64,000 nt of DNA, taken from contig JBCDLG010000002.1 of NCBI GenBank assembly GCA_038745625.1, positions 1-64,000 of the forward strand, read 5' to 3'. Below are positions 44,119 to 51,991 of the stretch, piece after piece. Made by a program: the position numbers and the translations under genes. The DNA is from Parvularcula sp038745625 (GTDB lineage Bacteria; Pseudomonadota; Alphaproteobacteria; Caulobacterales; Parvularculaceae). The stretch's first letter is position 1. The number at the start of each line of letters is the position of its first letter. The notes under the pieces were generated by a model. That model was not told the origin of the DNA, did not search any database, and saw nothing but the letters and a program-made list of their open reading frames with translations.

Positions 44119-45171
44119 TTGACGCATTCTCTTTTCTCCTGGTCGCGCATGCTGTCGATGGCCCTCATCGCGCTGGTGGTGAGTGTGGCTGCGGCGCCGA
44201 AAGCGTCGGCGGAATACAGCCTCTGCAACAAATCGAGCTATGCGCTGTCCGCGGCGCTGGGGTTCTTTGACGAGCAGGAGCTTCTGACCCGCGGCTGGTG
44301 GCGCCTGCGCCCTGGCGAGTGCAAGCGGGTGATCAGCGATGACATCGAGCCGGGCCGGTATTTCGTTTATGCCGAGGCGATCCCTGGCCACCGGGGCCCT
44401 CTGCGGACCTGGTCGGGCGAAACACCGCTCTGCGTACAGAATGATAGTCTCTTTACCTTGCGTGATCAAAGTGTGTGCACGAACGACCCGCAGCGGCAGC
44501 GGGATTTCTATCCCGTCGAGGTAACGACCGAGGATGAGGGCGACTTCATCACTGACTTCACCGATGAGCGGAACTTCCCGCTGCAGGATGCGAAAGTCGC
44601 CGGTGTGCAGCGGCTTCTAAGCGACATCGGTTTCGACATCGGCGCGATTGACGGTGCCTTTGGCGCGGCAACCAAGACGGCGTTGCGGCAATACCGGCGG
44701 GACCGCGGCCTTGGCTCGGACGCGATCATTGATGCTGCCGTTGTCGACTCGTTGATTTCCGAGGCGAATGACGACGACGCGCAATTGGGATTTTTCTTCT
44801 GCAATGAGACGATGTTGCCGGTATGGGCGGCCTTTGCTCAGCCTACCGATGACCAAGAGGGCTATCGCTCATCAGGTTGGTGGCGGCTCGACACCAGCGC
44901 CTGCGCCAAGGTGCGCCGCGGCGCGCTGGGTGAGGAGCCTTACTACGTCTACGGTATTATGCAGGCCGAAAACCAAGAGCTCACCTTGGCGGGGGGCGAT
45001 ACGCCGTTCTGTGTTTCCTCGGTGCAGTTCGACGCGCGCAGCGACATTGCTTGCGAGGAAGAGGGCTTTGATACGGCCGTCTTCCGGCGCATCGACACAG
45101 GCGGAGAGAACGCCTGGACGTTTGAATTCACGCCTGAGCAGTTCAACCCCGACCTCGCCACGGCCCAGTGA
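44119..45171 (+). CDS. Secreted DUF1036 - peptidoglycan-binding - DUF1036 protein
   Basis: Protein of about 350 residues with a signal peptide and two DUF1036 modules (YSLCNKSSYALSAALGFFDE and LGFFFCNETMLPVWAAFAQP), each starting with the Cys-containing segment and a GWWRL block. A peptidoglycan-binding helix bundle lies between (VQRLLSDIGFDIGAIDGAFG, residues about 160-200). DUF1036 is unknown but recurs in periplasmic proteins. The start may be TTG 44119 (which adds an Arg to the signal) or ATG 44149; neither has a strong ribosome site. It overlaps the nucleotidase gene by four bases. Confidence 0.83.
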   Translation: MTHSLFSWSRMLSMALIALVVSVAAAPKASAEYSLCNKSSYALSAALGFFDEQELLTRGWWRLRPGECKRVISDDIEPGRYFVYAEAIPGHRGPLRTWSGETPLCVQNDSLFTLRDQSVCTNDPQRQRDFYPVEVTTEDEGDFITDFTDERNFPLQDAKVAGVQRLLSDIGFDIGAIDGAFGAATKTALRQYRRDRGLGSDAIIDAAVVDSLISEANDDDAQLGFFFCNETMLPVWAAFAQPTDDQEGYRSSGWWRLDTSACAKVRRGALGEEPYYVYGIMQAENQELTLAGGDTPFCVSSVQFDARSDIACEEEGFDTAVFRRIDTGGENAWTFEFTPEQFNPDLATAQ

Positions 45172-45878
45172 CCTCCGCCGGCGCTGCGCAACACTTCGCC
45201 CATGTGCGCGACTGGGTCTTTGACCTCGACAACACACTTTATCCAGCGAGCTGCAATCTTTTCGCTGAGATCGATCATCGCATGACGAGCTATGTGGGTG
45301 AGCTTTTAGGGCTTGGCCGTGATGAGGCATACCGTGTGCAGAAGGATCTTTACGCCACCCACGGAACGACACTGGCAGGGCTGATGCGGCAGCACGATGT
45401 CGATCCGCATGCGTTCATGGAGTACGTGCACGCTATTGACCTCTCTATCCTGGAGCCTGCGCCAGACCTACGGGCCGCCATCGCTGCGCTCCCGGGCCGC
45501 AAATTTGTGCACACCAATGGAAGCGCTCAGCACGCGGCCAATGTTTTGGGCAAGATGGGCCTTGGTGATGTCATTGATGACGTCTTTGACGTCGAGATGA
45601 GCGGCTGGGTGCCGAAGCCGCGGGCTGAGAACTATGACGCGTCCGGCGCGCATTTTGGCATCGACACGCAGACCACGGCGATGTTCGAAGACATGGCCGT
45701 CAACCTCGAAGAACCCCATCGCCGCGGCATGACGACCGTGCTTGTCACGTCCGATGCTGAGTGGATCGACAGCGAGCCCACGAAGAAGCGTCCAGGGGTC
45801 GCGGTTGCGGGGGCTGAGCATATTCATCATACCACCGGCGATTTGACCCGATTTCTCACCGGCCTCATCGCCGGATAA
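45168..45878 (+). CDS. Pyrimidine 5'-nucleotidase (HAD, SDT1-like)
   Basis: 236-residue HAD phosphatase. Motif I is FDLDNTLY with the nucleophile D19 and D21; motif II is the VHTNGS threonine; motif III is KPRAENY; motif IV is FEDMAVNLEEPHR. It hydrolyses pyrimidine nucleoside monophosphates in the SDT1/YKL033 group, frequently next to dapD in alphaproteobacteria, as here. The GTG start at 45168 overlaps the DUF1036 stop in GTGA. Confidence 0.88.
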   Translation: MTSAGAAQHFAHVRDWVFDLDNTLYPASCNLFAEIDHRMTSYVGELLGLGRDEAYRVQKDLYATHGTTLAGLMRQHDVDPHAFMEYVHAIDLSILEPAPDLRAAIAALPGRKFVHTNGSAQHAANVLGKMGLGDVIDDVFDVEMSGWVPKPRAENYDASGAHFGIDTQTTAMFEDMAVNLEEPHRRGMTTVLVTSDAEWIDSEPTKKRPGVAVAGAEHIHHTTGDLTRFLTGLIAG

Positions 45879-45887
45879 GGAGGCCCC

Positions 45888-46703
45888 ATGCAAGAAAGTG
45901 ACGCCCGCCCGATTATCGAGGCGGCCTATGACAATGGCAGCGAAGATGCGGAAGTCCGGGCCGCGGTCGCCCATGCGCTTGAGGGTCTCGACAAAGGCTC
46001 CTACCGCGTAGCGTCCAAGGTGGCAGGCGGCGGTTGGGACGTGCACCAATGGCTGAAAAAGGCAGTGCTCCTGTCGTTCCGCTTGAACCCTAACGCTCCA
46101 GTCCCGGGTGGGCCCGGCATGGCGGCGTGGTTCGATAAGGTCCCATCGAAGTTTGAGGGCTGGACCGAGGCGGAATTCGTTGAGGCGAAATTCCGGGCTG
46201 TGCCGCCCGCCACGGTGCGTCGCGGCTCGTTCATCGCTCCGGGTGCGGTGTTGATGCCATCCTTTGTGAACATTGGCGCTTATGTCGGTGAGCGGACAAT
46301 GGTCGACACCTGGGCATCGATCGGCTCGTGCGCGCAAATCGGTGCTGATTGCCATATCTCAGCCGGGACGGGGATCGGCGGCGTGCTGGAGCCGCTCCAA
46401 GCTGAACCGACGATCATCGAAGACAATTGTTTCATCGGCGCACGGTCGGAGATCGTCGAGGGTGTGATCGTCGGCGAGGGATCGGTGATCGCGATGGGTG
46501 TCTTCATCACCCAATCGACCAAGATCGTCGACCGGGCCTCTGGCGAGATCACCTATGGACGGATCCCGCCGTTCTCGGTCGTTGTCCCGGGCGCTTTGCC
46601 TGATCCCAAAGGCGGGCCGAGCCTTGCTTGCGCGGTGATCGTGAAAACCGTCGATGCCGGCACGCGCTCCAAAACGGCCATCAACGACCTTTTGCGGGGA
46701 TAG
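45888..46703 (+). CDS. dapD: Tetrahydrodipicolinate N-succinyltransferase
   Basis: 271-residue left-handed beta-helix acyltransferase of lysine/meso-diaminopimelate synthesis. The opening QESDARPIIEAAYDNGSEDA, the VPPATVRRGSFIAPGAVLMP region, and hexapeptide repeats (SIGSCAQIGADCHISAG, IGGVLEPLQAEPTIIEDN) are DapD-typical. AGGAGGCCCC precedes the ATG by few bases. It usually precedes dapE; here a MarR gene follows instead. Confidence 0.96.
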   Translation: MQESDARPIIEAAYDNGSEDAEVRAAVAHALEGLDKGSYRVASKVAGGGWDVHQWLKKAVLLSFRLNPNAPVPGGPGMAAWFDKVPSKFEGWTEAEFVEAKFRAVPPATVRRGSFIAPGAVLMPSFVNIGAYVGERTMVDTWASIGSCAQIGADCHISAGTGIGGVLEPLQAEPTIIEDNCFIGARSEIVEGVIVGEGSVIAMGVFITQSTKIVDRASGEITYGRIPPFSVVVPGALPDPKGGPSLACAVIVKTVDAGTRSKTAINDLLRG

Positions 46704-46725
46704 CGTTCGGAGGATAAGTCAAGGC

Positions 46726-46754
46726 TTGTCCTGCATAGGCTGTTTCGATATCGA
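46726..46754 (+). promoter_or_regulatory. Probable promoter of the MarR gene at 46778
   Basis: TTGTCC (46726-46731) and TATCGA (46749-46754) with a 17-base spacer fit a sigma-70 promoter. The -10 lies inside the 14-base palindrome at 46743, so binding there would block it. The start codon is 24 bases downstream of the -10. Confidence 0.45.
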
Positions 46755-46756
46755 AA
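46743..46756. promoter_or_regulatory. Palindromic operator candidate TTTCGATATCGAAA
   Basis: A perfect 14-base palindrome just upstream of the MarR gene, followed by a further ATATCGAAA half-site. A related site, ATCGAA-A-TTCGAT, spans the start of the next gene (47150-47162). MarR proteins commonly bind such 14-20 base palindromes and autoregulate. Confidence 0.6.
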
Positions 46757-46777
46757 TATCGAAAGGAGCCCTGATTC

Positions 46778-47128
46778 GTGAGCCTCTCCGAGACCCTGAC
46801 CCCCTGGCGCGATGTGATGGTGGAGCTGGTGCGAGACGACCAGCCTGACCTATCGATGCGCCAATGGGCGCTCCTTTTGACCGTGTACCTGACGCCGGGC
46901 CCGCACACCGTGCGGCGCCTGAGTGAGGATCTTGAGGTGCCCAAGCCTGCGATCAGCCGGGCGCTGGATGCCCTCTCGATCCATGGTCTGGTGCGGCGGG
47001 CACGGGACCCTGCGGACAAACGGATCGTGCTTGTCCAGAAGACGACCGACGGCTCAGTCTTTATCGACCGCTTCGCGGCCGCTGTGGAAGCGGGCGAGCG
47101 GAGCGCGGAATTGGCCGGGTTCTACTAG
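46778..47128 (+). CDS. MarR-family regulator
   Basis: 116-residue compact winged-helix protein. The DNA-binding part is TVRRLSEDLEVPKPAISRAL followed by DALSIHGLVRRARDPADKR, which is the MarR wing (DPADKRIV). It lacks the long C-terminal helix of larger members. The GTG start at 46778 has AAGGAG nine bases upstream. A palindrome overlaps its promoter, which fits autorepression, and its probable partner is the CPBP protease 32 bases downstream. Confidence 0.84.
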   Translation: MSLSETLTPWRDVMVELVRDDQPDLSMRQWALLLTVYLTPGPHTVRRLSEDLEVPKPAISRALDALSIHGLVRRARDPADKRIVLVQKTTDGSVFIDRFAAAVEAGERSAELAGFY

Positions 47129-47149
47129 CGGTCCGCCAATCGGCATGAT

Positions 47150-47162
47150 ATCGAAATTCGAT
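47150..47162. promoter_or_regulatory. Second ATCGAA-type palindrome at the CPBP start
   Basis: ATCGAA (47150-47155), one central A, TTCGAT (47157-47162). It overlaps the ATG of the CPBP gene and shares the ATCGAA arm with the palindrome before the MarR gene, so one regulator may bind both. Confidence 0.45.
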
Positions 47163-48018
47163 GAATACAGCACAGCGTTTCGGCCGCACGGCTCTTGATA
47201 TCCTGGTTGGTGTTGCGGTTTTGGGGGCGGCTATCGCTCTCCACCGTTTCGCGTTGGTGCCGCTCGTCGAGGGCGCGTTTACGTGGGATGAGGCTGCGTT
47301 TACCCAAGTCCGCCGCGTCAGCCTGACGGCGCTGTTTGTGATCGCTTACGCACTCGGCGTGCGGCTGAGCCTTCGTCGCTGGCCAACCGATTTGCGCTTC
47401 CAACCCGTTGTGTGGGCACTGAGCGGGTTCGCCGGGGCGGCAATGATCGCTGTGCCGATGATCATCCTCTGGGCTACCGGCACCTATCAGATCACGGAGG
47501 TCGGGACAGGAGCGTTCTTCCCCCTTTTGTCGCTGGCCCTGGTCGTTTTCGCCGCCGCGCTTCTTGAAGAGATCGTCTTTCGAGGGATTCTGTTCGGGGC
47601 GGTTGAGCGCTACTTTGGGACGATCGTTGCCATCATCGTCCCCAGCATCCTCTTCTCCGTGCTCCATATCTTCAATGACAATTGGGGAGGGGGGCTGGCG
47701 CTCGCATCCGGCGTCTTGCTCGGTGTGTTTTGGACGCTGGTTTATGTCGTGACCCGGAGCATCTGGGCGGTAGCGCTCAATCACGCCTGCTGGAACCTCA
47801 CCATTGTCCTTTCCGGCTTGCCGCTCACGGGCGCGCAAGACTGGCGGGCGATGGCGCCGATCCAAACCGAGCCCACTGGCCCCGCCTGGTGGTCGGGCGG
47901 CGACGCGGGGCCAGAGAGTACGCTCTTATGCGTCGGCGTTTTGGTTTTGGGCTGCATTGTCCTCTGGCGCTCGGTGGTTCGGCAGGGCGCTGTCGGGGCA
48001 TCTCCCGAGACCACCTAG
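47161..48018 (+). CDS. CPBP-family intramembrane glutamic endopeptidase
   Basis: 285-residue protein with about seven membrane spans. The Abi/CPBP motifs are AAALLEEIVFRGIL (motif 1, EExxxR), FSVLHIFND (motif 2) and ALNHACWN (motif 3), which together form the active site. These are Rce1-like proteases with roles in prenyl-protein processing or bacteriocin self-immunity; the substrate here is unknown. No ribosome site is visible upstream of ATG 47161 because the palindrome fills that space. Confidence 0.85.
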   Translation: MNTAQRFGRTALDILVGVAVLGAAIALHRFALVPLVEGAFTWDEAAFTQVRRVSLTALFVIAYALGVRLSLRRWPTDLRFQPVVWALSGFAGAAMIAVPMIILWATGTYQITEVGTGAFFPLLSLALVVFAAALLEEIVFRGILFGAVERYFGTIVAIIVPSILFSVLHIFNDNWGGGLALASGVLLGVFWTLVYVVTRSIWAVALNHACWNLTIVLSGLPLTGAQDWRAMAPIQTEPTGPAWWSGGDAGPESTLLCVGVLVLGCIVLWRSVVRQGAVGASPETT

Positions 48019-48041
48019 CGGAGGAGCAGAGCTTATCCTCC

Positions 48042-48890
48042 CTACCCAGCGCTTTTGAACCGAGGGTCATCGGCTGCCGCTTTATAATCGGCCAAGAGGT
48101 TCGAGAACCGGTGCTCGAGAGCGGGCATGAAGTCCGGGTGGGTGAAGATGTAGAGCCGACCCGCGAGCATGCATTCGATCGTCCATTCGGCGACGAGGTC
48201 CGGCGAGAGGCCGCTGTTGATGACGGCTTCCATCTGTTTGAAGTGCGGTGTTTGCATCGCCGCATCGAGATTGCTCCCAGCCTGCGATGGGGCGCCAAAG
48301 CCGCTCTTGTGAATGTTGGTCGCGACCCAGGCCGGGCAGAGAATGCTGCAACCGATATTCTCGTCGGCAAGCTCAGCCTTCAGCGTTTCTGTGTAGCCGA
48401 CGACAGCGAACTTGGTGGCGTTGTAGGGCCCGCCTGTTCCTCCGCCTGCGGCATGTCCCGCCATCGATGCTGTGTTGATGATATAGCCGCCTTCGCCGTG
48501 TGACTTGATCAGCGGCACGAAGGTTTCAACGCCGTAGACGACGCCCAAGAGGTTGATGTCGACAACCCAGCGCCAATCGTCGAGCGGGATCTCTCCAGGC
48601 GCGCCGCCAGCGCCAACGCCTGCGTTGTTGACGATGATATGCACCTTACCGAAACGCGCGATCGTTTTGTCGGCAGCGGCTTTGACAGCGCCCGCGTCAG
48701 CCACATCGCAAAGGACGGTGTCGACATGATCGCCCAACTGCTCGGCTGCCGAGGCCAGAGCGTCGTTGTCGATGTCGGCGAGCATGACGTTGGCGCCGCG
48801 CTCAGTAAGCGCTTTGGCTATGCTAAAGCCGATGCCCTTTGCACCGCCGGTGATGAAAGCGGTTTTCCCCGCAACTGATGTGAGCGCCAT
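48042..48890 (-). CDS. Short-chain dehydrogenase/reductase
   Basis: 282-residue Rossmann-fold oxidoreductase. The cofactor motif is TGGAKGIG (TGxxxGIG), NNAG is intact, and the catalytic triad Ser-Tyr-Lys appears in INTASMAGH and GPYNATKFAVVGY. The 3'-terminal substrate loop is long. AGGGAA precedes the ATG. The substrate cannot be inferred, and the gene stands alone between CPBP and cytochrome c genes. Confidence 0.88.
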   Translation of the reverse strand: MALTSVAGKTAFITGGAKGIGFSIAKALTERGANVMLADIDNDALASAAEQLGDHVDTVLCDVADAGAVKAAADKTIARFGKVHIIVNNAGVGAGGAPGEIPLDDWRWVVDINLLGVVYGVETFVPLIKSHGEGGYIINTASMAGHAAGGGTGGPYNATKFAVVGYTETLKAELADENIGCSILCPAWVATNIHKSGFGAPSQAGSNLDAAMQTPHFKQMEAVINSGLSPDLVAEWTIECMLAGRLYIFTHPDFMPALEHRFSNLLADYKAAADDPRFKSAG

Positions 48891-48970
48891 GGCGTGTTCC
48901 CTATCGTTTGTGAAAGGGAGCTAGCGCGCGGTCAGTGCAATGCTAACCGGGAAAGTGGTGCGCTTTTGTC

Positions 48971-49600
48971 TCAGTGCTCGTCGAGGGCGGCGACCTCTTC
49001 CTCAACAACCGCCTCTTCCGGCGGGATGCATTCAGGGAATGCAATAGGTTCGCCGTCGGTCAGGGTTGCAAGGTAGGCGAGGATGTCGGCGCGTTTGTTG
49101 TCCTTGGAGATCCGCTGGACCATCTGCGTGCCAGGGACATAGGCCTGGCTGTTCTCAAGATAGGCGTCCATCTTTTCAAAGTCCCAGTCGCCGCCAAGAC
49201 CTTGCAGGGCGCCGGTATAGGCAAAGCCGCCGACGCTTGCGACCTGGCGGCCCATAATGTCCCAAAGCGCCGGGCCGGTCCCGTTGCCGCCGCCTTGCTC
49301 AAGACTGTGGCAGGAGGTGCAGACGAGGGCGCCGCGGGCGCCGCGATCGGCGCTGGCTTCCGCCATCAAACAGCCAAGCGAGACCTCGACGACCTCTTCT
49401 TGCGGAGCGCCTGAGACCTGCAGCTGCGAGTAGGGGATGTAGGCCAGATCGAACGGATTCTCCGCCGAGGCGTGGTGGTCGCCGTGATGCCCGCCAGCCA
49501 GCGTCAGCGCGGTGTTGAAGATCACCGGCAGGCCAAGAAACAAGAGCAGCACGATCAAAATGGCGGAGGCGAGCTTGTTGCCGAAAAGCGGGTCTTTCAT
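48971..49600 (-). CDS. Membrane-anchored cytochrome c
   Basis: 209-residue monoheme cytochrome c with an N-terminal uncleaved anchor helix (LASAILIVLLLFLGLPVIF). The heme site is CTSCH (C94, C97, H98) and the distal ligand is M160 in VPGTQM, a CycM/c552-like arrangement. Acid-rich C-terminus (EEAVVEEEVAALDEH). The start at 49600 gives the anchor; a longer frame upstream is spurious. It is divergent from pheA, as in many alphaproteobacteria. It may link the bc1 complex to a terminal oxidase. Confidence 0.92.
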   Translation of the reverse strand: MKDPLFGNKLASAILIVLLLFLGLPVIFNTALTLAGGHHGDHHASAENPFDLAYIPYSQLQVSGAPQEEVVEVSLGCLMAEASADRGARGALVCTSCHSLEQGGGNGTGPALWDIMGRQVASVGGFAYTGALQGLGGDWDFEKMDAYLENSQAYVPGTQMVQRISKDNKRADILAYLATLTDGEPIAFPECIPPEEAVVEEEVAALDEH

Positions 49601-49725
49601 GGCCGGTCCTAGAACTCTTTTGTGGCGCGCCATTTTGTGCTCTGGCGCTTGGGTCGCCGAGGCCATAGCGGGGGTTCCCCTCCGCCGCAACGCGCGCATT
49701 GGCACGGCAGAGTGGAGGATACAGC

Positions 49726-50580
49726 ATGACAATGAAGATCGCGTTCCAAGGAGAGCATGGGGCTTTTTCCGATCTTTGCTGTTCGACCTTCGCGCCAGAG
49801 TTTGAGACCCTGCCGCTGCCGACCTTCGAGGCGGTGTTCCACGCTGTGACCACGGGTGCGTGTCAGGCGGCAATGGTGCCGGTGGAAAACTCGCTCGCTG
49901 GCCGGGTGGATGATGTCTATCGTCTGCTGCCTGATCGCGGCGTGGCCGTCGTGGCGGAGCATTTTCTGCCGGTGAAGATGCAGCTGATGGCGGTGCCCGG
50001 CGCAGATCCTAACGGGCTCAAAATCGTCCGCAGCCACCCGATGGCGCTGTCGCAATGTCGCCGGATGATTGCCCGGCGTGGTCTTTTGCCTGAGGCCGCG
50101 AGCGATACGGCGGGCGCCGCGCGGGCGCTGCGGGACAACCCAGCACAAGACATCGCCGTGATTGCGCCGCTGCCAGCCGCTGAGCGCTATGGCCTCGCCA
50201 TCGTCGAGCCGGAGTGTCAGGACGCAGACCGCAACGTCACGCGCTTTCTTCATATCGTGCCTGACGGCGCACCGTTTCCTGAGCGCGATGAAGGAGTCAT
50301 GCTGACGAGCTTTATCTTCCGTGTCCGCAACATTCCTGCAGCGCTTTACAAGGCGCTTGGCGGCTTTGCGACGAACGGGGTCAACATGACCAAGCTGGAA
50401 AGCTACCAAGAGGACGCAAGCTTCCAGGCGACCCGGTTTCAGGCGGAGATTGAGGGGCACCCTGATGACCCAGCGGTACGCCGGGCGCTCGATGAGCTTG
50501 GCTACTTCTCAGCGGACTTCAAGCTCATCGGTGTCTTCGCGGCTGACCCTTACCGGGTCAGTCAGGCTTATGACGGTTAG
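49726..50580 (+). CDS. pheA: Prephenate dehydratase
   Basis: 284-residue enzyme for phenylalanine synthesis from prephenate. The dehydratase domain has IAFQGEHGAFSDLC, VPVENSLAGRVDDVYRLL and NVTRFLHIV (the catalytic TRF). The C-terminal ACT domain, for Phe feedback control, has GVNMTKLESYQ in place of the common ESRP. There is no fused chorismate mutase. GGAGG lies upstream of the ATG at 49726. The stop overlaps that of the convergent enoyl-CoA hydratase gene (TTAG). Confidence 0.95.
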   Translation: MTMKIAFQGEHGAFSDLCCSTFAPEFETLPLPTFEAVFHAVTTGACQAAMVPVENSLAGRVDDVYRLLPDRGVAVVAEHFLPVKMQLMAVPGADPNGLKIVRSHPMALSQCRRMIARRGLLPEAASDTAGAARALRDNPAQDIAVIAPLPAAERYGLAIVEPECQDADRNVTRFLHIVPDGAPFPERDEGVMLTSFIFRVRNIPAALYKALGGFATNGVNMTKLESYQEDASFQATRFQAEIEGHPDDPAVRRALDELGYFSADFKLIGVFAADPYRVSQAYDG

Positions 50581-51335
50581 CTGTAGACCGGCGCGCGCTT
50601 TTGCATCATCGCCGCGACGCTTTCGGCAAAGTCAGCGGACTGAAGTTGTTCGCTGAAGAGCTCGGCCTCGGTCATCATGTGGGCTGCGACTTGCGCCTGG
50701 CGATTGCGGATCAGGGATTTGGACCGCTTCATTGCCACCGGCGCTGATGCTGCGACATGCGCGGCGATCTTTTGCACCTCGGCCTCGAGATCAGCCTCGG
50801 CAAAAACCCGCGCCACCAAGCCGAATTCTAGGGCTTCGGGAGCCGTCAGTGTGCGTCCAGCAAGCAGGATATCGTTGGCGATGGCCATACCAACGGCTTC
50901 GGGCAGAAGAAGTGAGGACGCAGCCTCTGGCACCAGGCCGAGCTTCACAAACGGCGCGCCGAAAGTCGCGCTTTTGGCAGCATAGACGAGATCGCAGTGG
51001 AGCAGCATGGTGAGGCCCACCCCGATCGCTGGACCATTAACCGCCGCGATCAGCGGTTTGGGACAGGTCGAGATCGCCGTCAGGAAGCGGAAGACGGGGG
51101 GCACGTCGTGCTCGCTGCCCCCGGTCGCAAAATCCTGAAGATCATTGCCGGAGGTGAACATATCGCCCGCGCCGGTGATAACGAAGGCGCGCGCAACATC
51201 GTCGTCGCCGTAGGCCTCGATCGCGTCGGCCATGGCGCCATACATCGCTTGGGTGATGGCGTTTTTCTTTTCAGGGCGCGTGATCGTCAGTGTCGTGATC
51301 TTATCGCTGGTGCTGAGGGTGATCGCATTGGTCAT
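50577..51335 (-). CDS. Enoyl-CoA hydratase/isomerase-family protein
   Basis: 252-residue crotonase-fold protein. The oxyanion-hole segment is GDMFTSGNDLQDF with AAVNGPAIGVGLTMLLHCD. One of the two catalytic acids expected of hydratases is present in the GLVPEAASSLLLP block, but the other is not obvious, so an isomerase role is possible. It overlaps the MarR gene by four bases and is likely co-repressed by it. Confidence 0.87.
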   Translation of the reverse strand: MTNAITLSTSDKITTLTITRPEKKNAITQAMYGAMADAIEAYGDDDVARAFVITGAGDMFTSGNDLQDFATGGSEHDVPPVFRFLTAISTCPKPLIAAVNGPAIGVGLTMLLHCDLVYAAKSATFGAPFVKLGLVPEAASSLLLPEAVGMAIANDILLAGRTLTAPEALEFGLVARVFAEADLEAEVQKIAAHVAASAPVAMKRSKSLIRNRQAQVAAHMMTEAELFSEQLQSADFAESVAAMMQKRAPVYS

Positions 51336-51802
51336 GCTGTTCGCCTTTCTTGGATCGGGGTGTTCGTTTGCTCGCTCACGACGTCGGCTGCGTTCGCGGC
51401 AACATGATGGAGGAATTTTTCAATGACGGCCTGCTCTTCGCTCGAGAATGGCTCGAGCAGCGCCGCGTTGAGGCCCTTGGTGAAGGGTTTGGTCGAGGTG
51501 ACGATGGCGCGGCCTTTGTCCTCGATGAAGACATGCACGCTCCGCGCATCGCTTTCGCTTTGCTGGCGCCGCAACAGCCCCTTCGCCTCCATCCGGTCAA
51601 CGAGGCCGGTGAGGCTCGAATAGCCCATATGCAGCTTGTCGGCGATCTGGGAAATCGGCGCGCCGTCTTTCTTGGACAGGGAGAAAAGCACCGCCTGCTG
51701 CGAGGTTGTGAGCCCAATATGCGTCTTCAACGCATGGTCGGCAGCACGGAACAGCGCCGTATGGGCCTTTTGCAAGAGATGGAAAACACGGGGCTGGCGC
51801 AT
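51332..51802 (-). CDS. MarR-family regulator of the enoyl-CoA hydratase operon
   Basis: 156-residue winged-helix regulator. The recognition part is ISQIADKLHMGYSSLTGLVD and the wing is RRQQSESDARSVHVFIEDKGR. The ATG at 51802 is chosen; a GTG lies one codon upstream. A near-perfect 12-base inverted repeat, 8 bases upstream of the ATG, supports autoregulation. A ligand could be an acyl-CoA or aromatic acyl-CoA, given the downstream gene; that is inference. Confidence 0.87.
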   Translation of the reverse strand: MRQPRVFHLLQKAHTALFRAADHALKTHIGLTTSQQAVLFSLSKKDGAPISQIADKLHMGYSSLTGLVDRMEAKGLLRRQQSESDARSVHVFIEDKGRAIVTSTKPFTKGLNAALLEPFSSEEQAVIEKFLHHVAANAADVVSEQTNTPIQERRTA

Positions 51803-51809
51803 CACTTAT

Positions 51810-51841
51810 TTCGCATGTGAACTAGATATTTCATATGCGAA
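51810..51841. promoter_or_regulatory. Inverted-repeat operator for the MarR gene
   Basis: TTCGCATGTGAA (51810-51821) and TTCATATGCGAA (51830-51841) are inverted repeats matching at 11 of 12 positions, separated by 8 bases. The site lies directly upstream of the MarR start on the reverse strand. Confidence 0.7.
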
Positions 51842-51991
51842 GGAAACGGGCCGGTCAACGATCTGATTGTCGCGGGATCACGTCCTGCGGAAATCATGGA
51901 GTTATGGCTTGATGCGGGGGGTGGCTGCTCCCACCTTGCTCGAATTGGGCTTGGGGGCGCCCGACGTGGTGCCGGTTGAAGGAGCGCGTGC

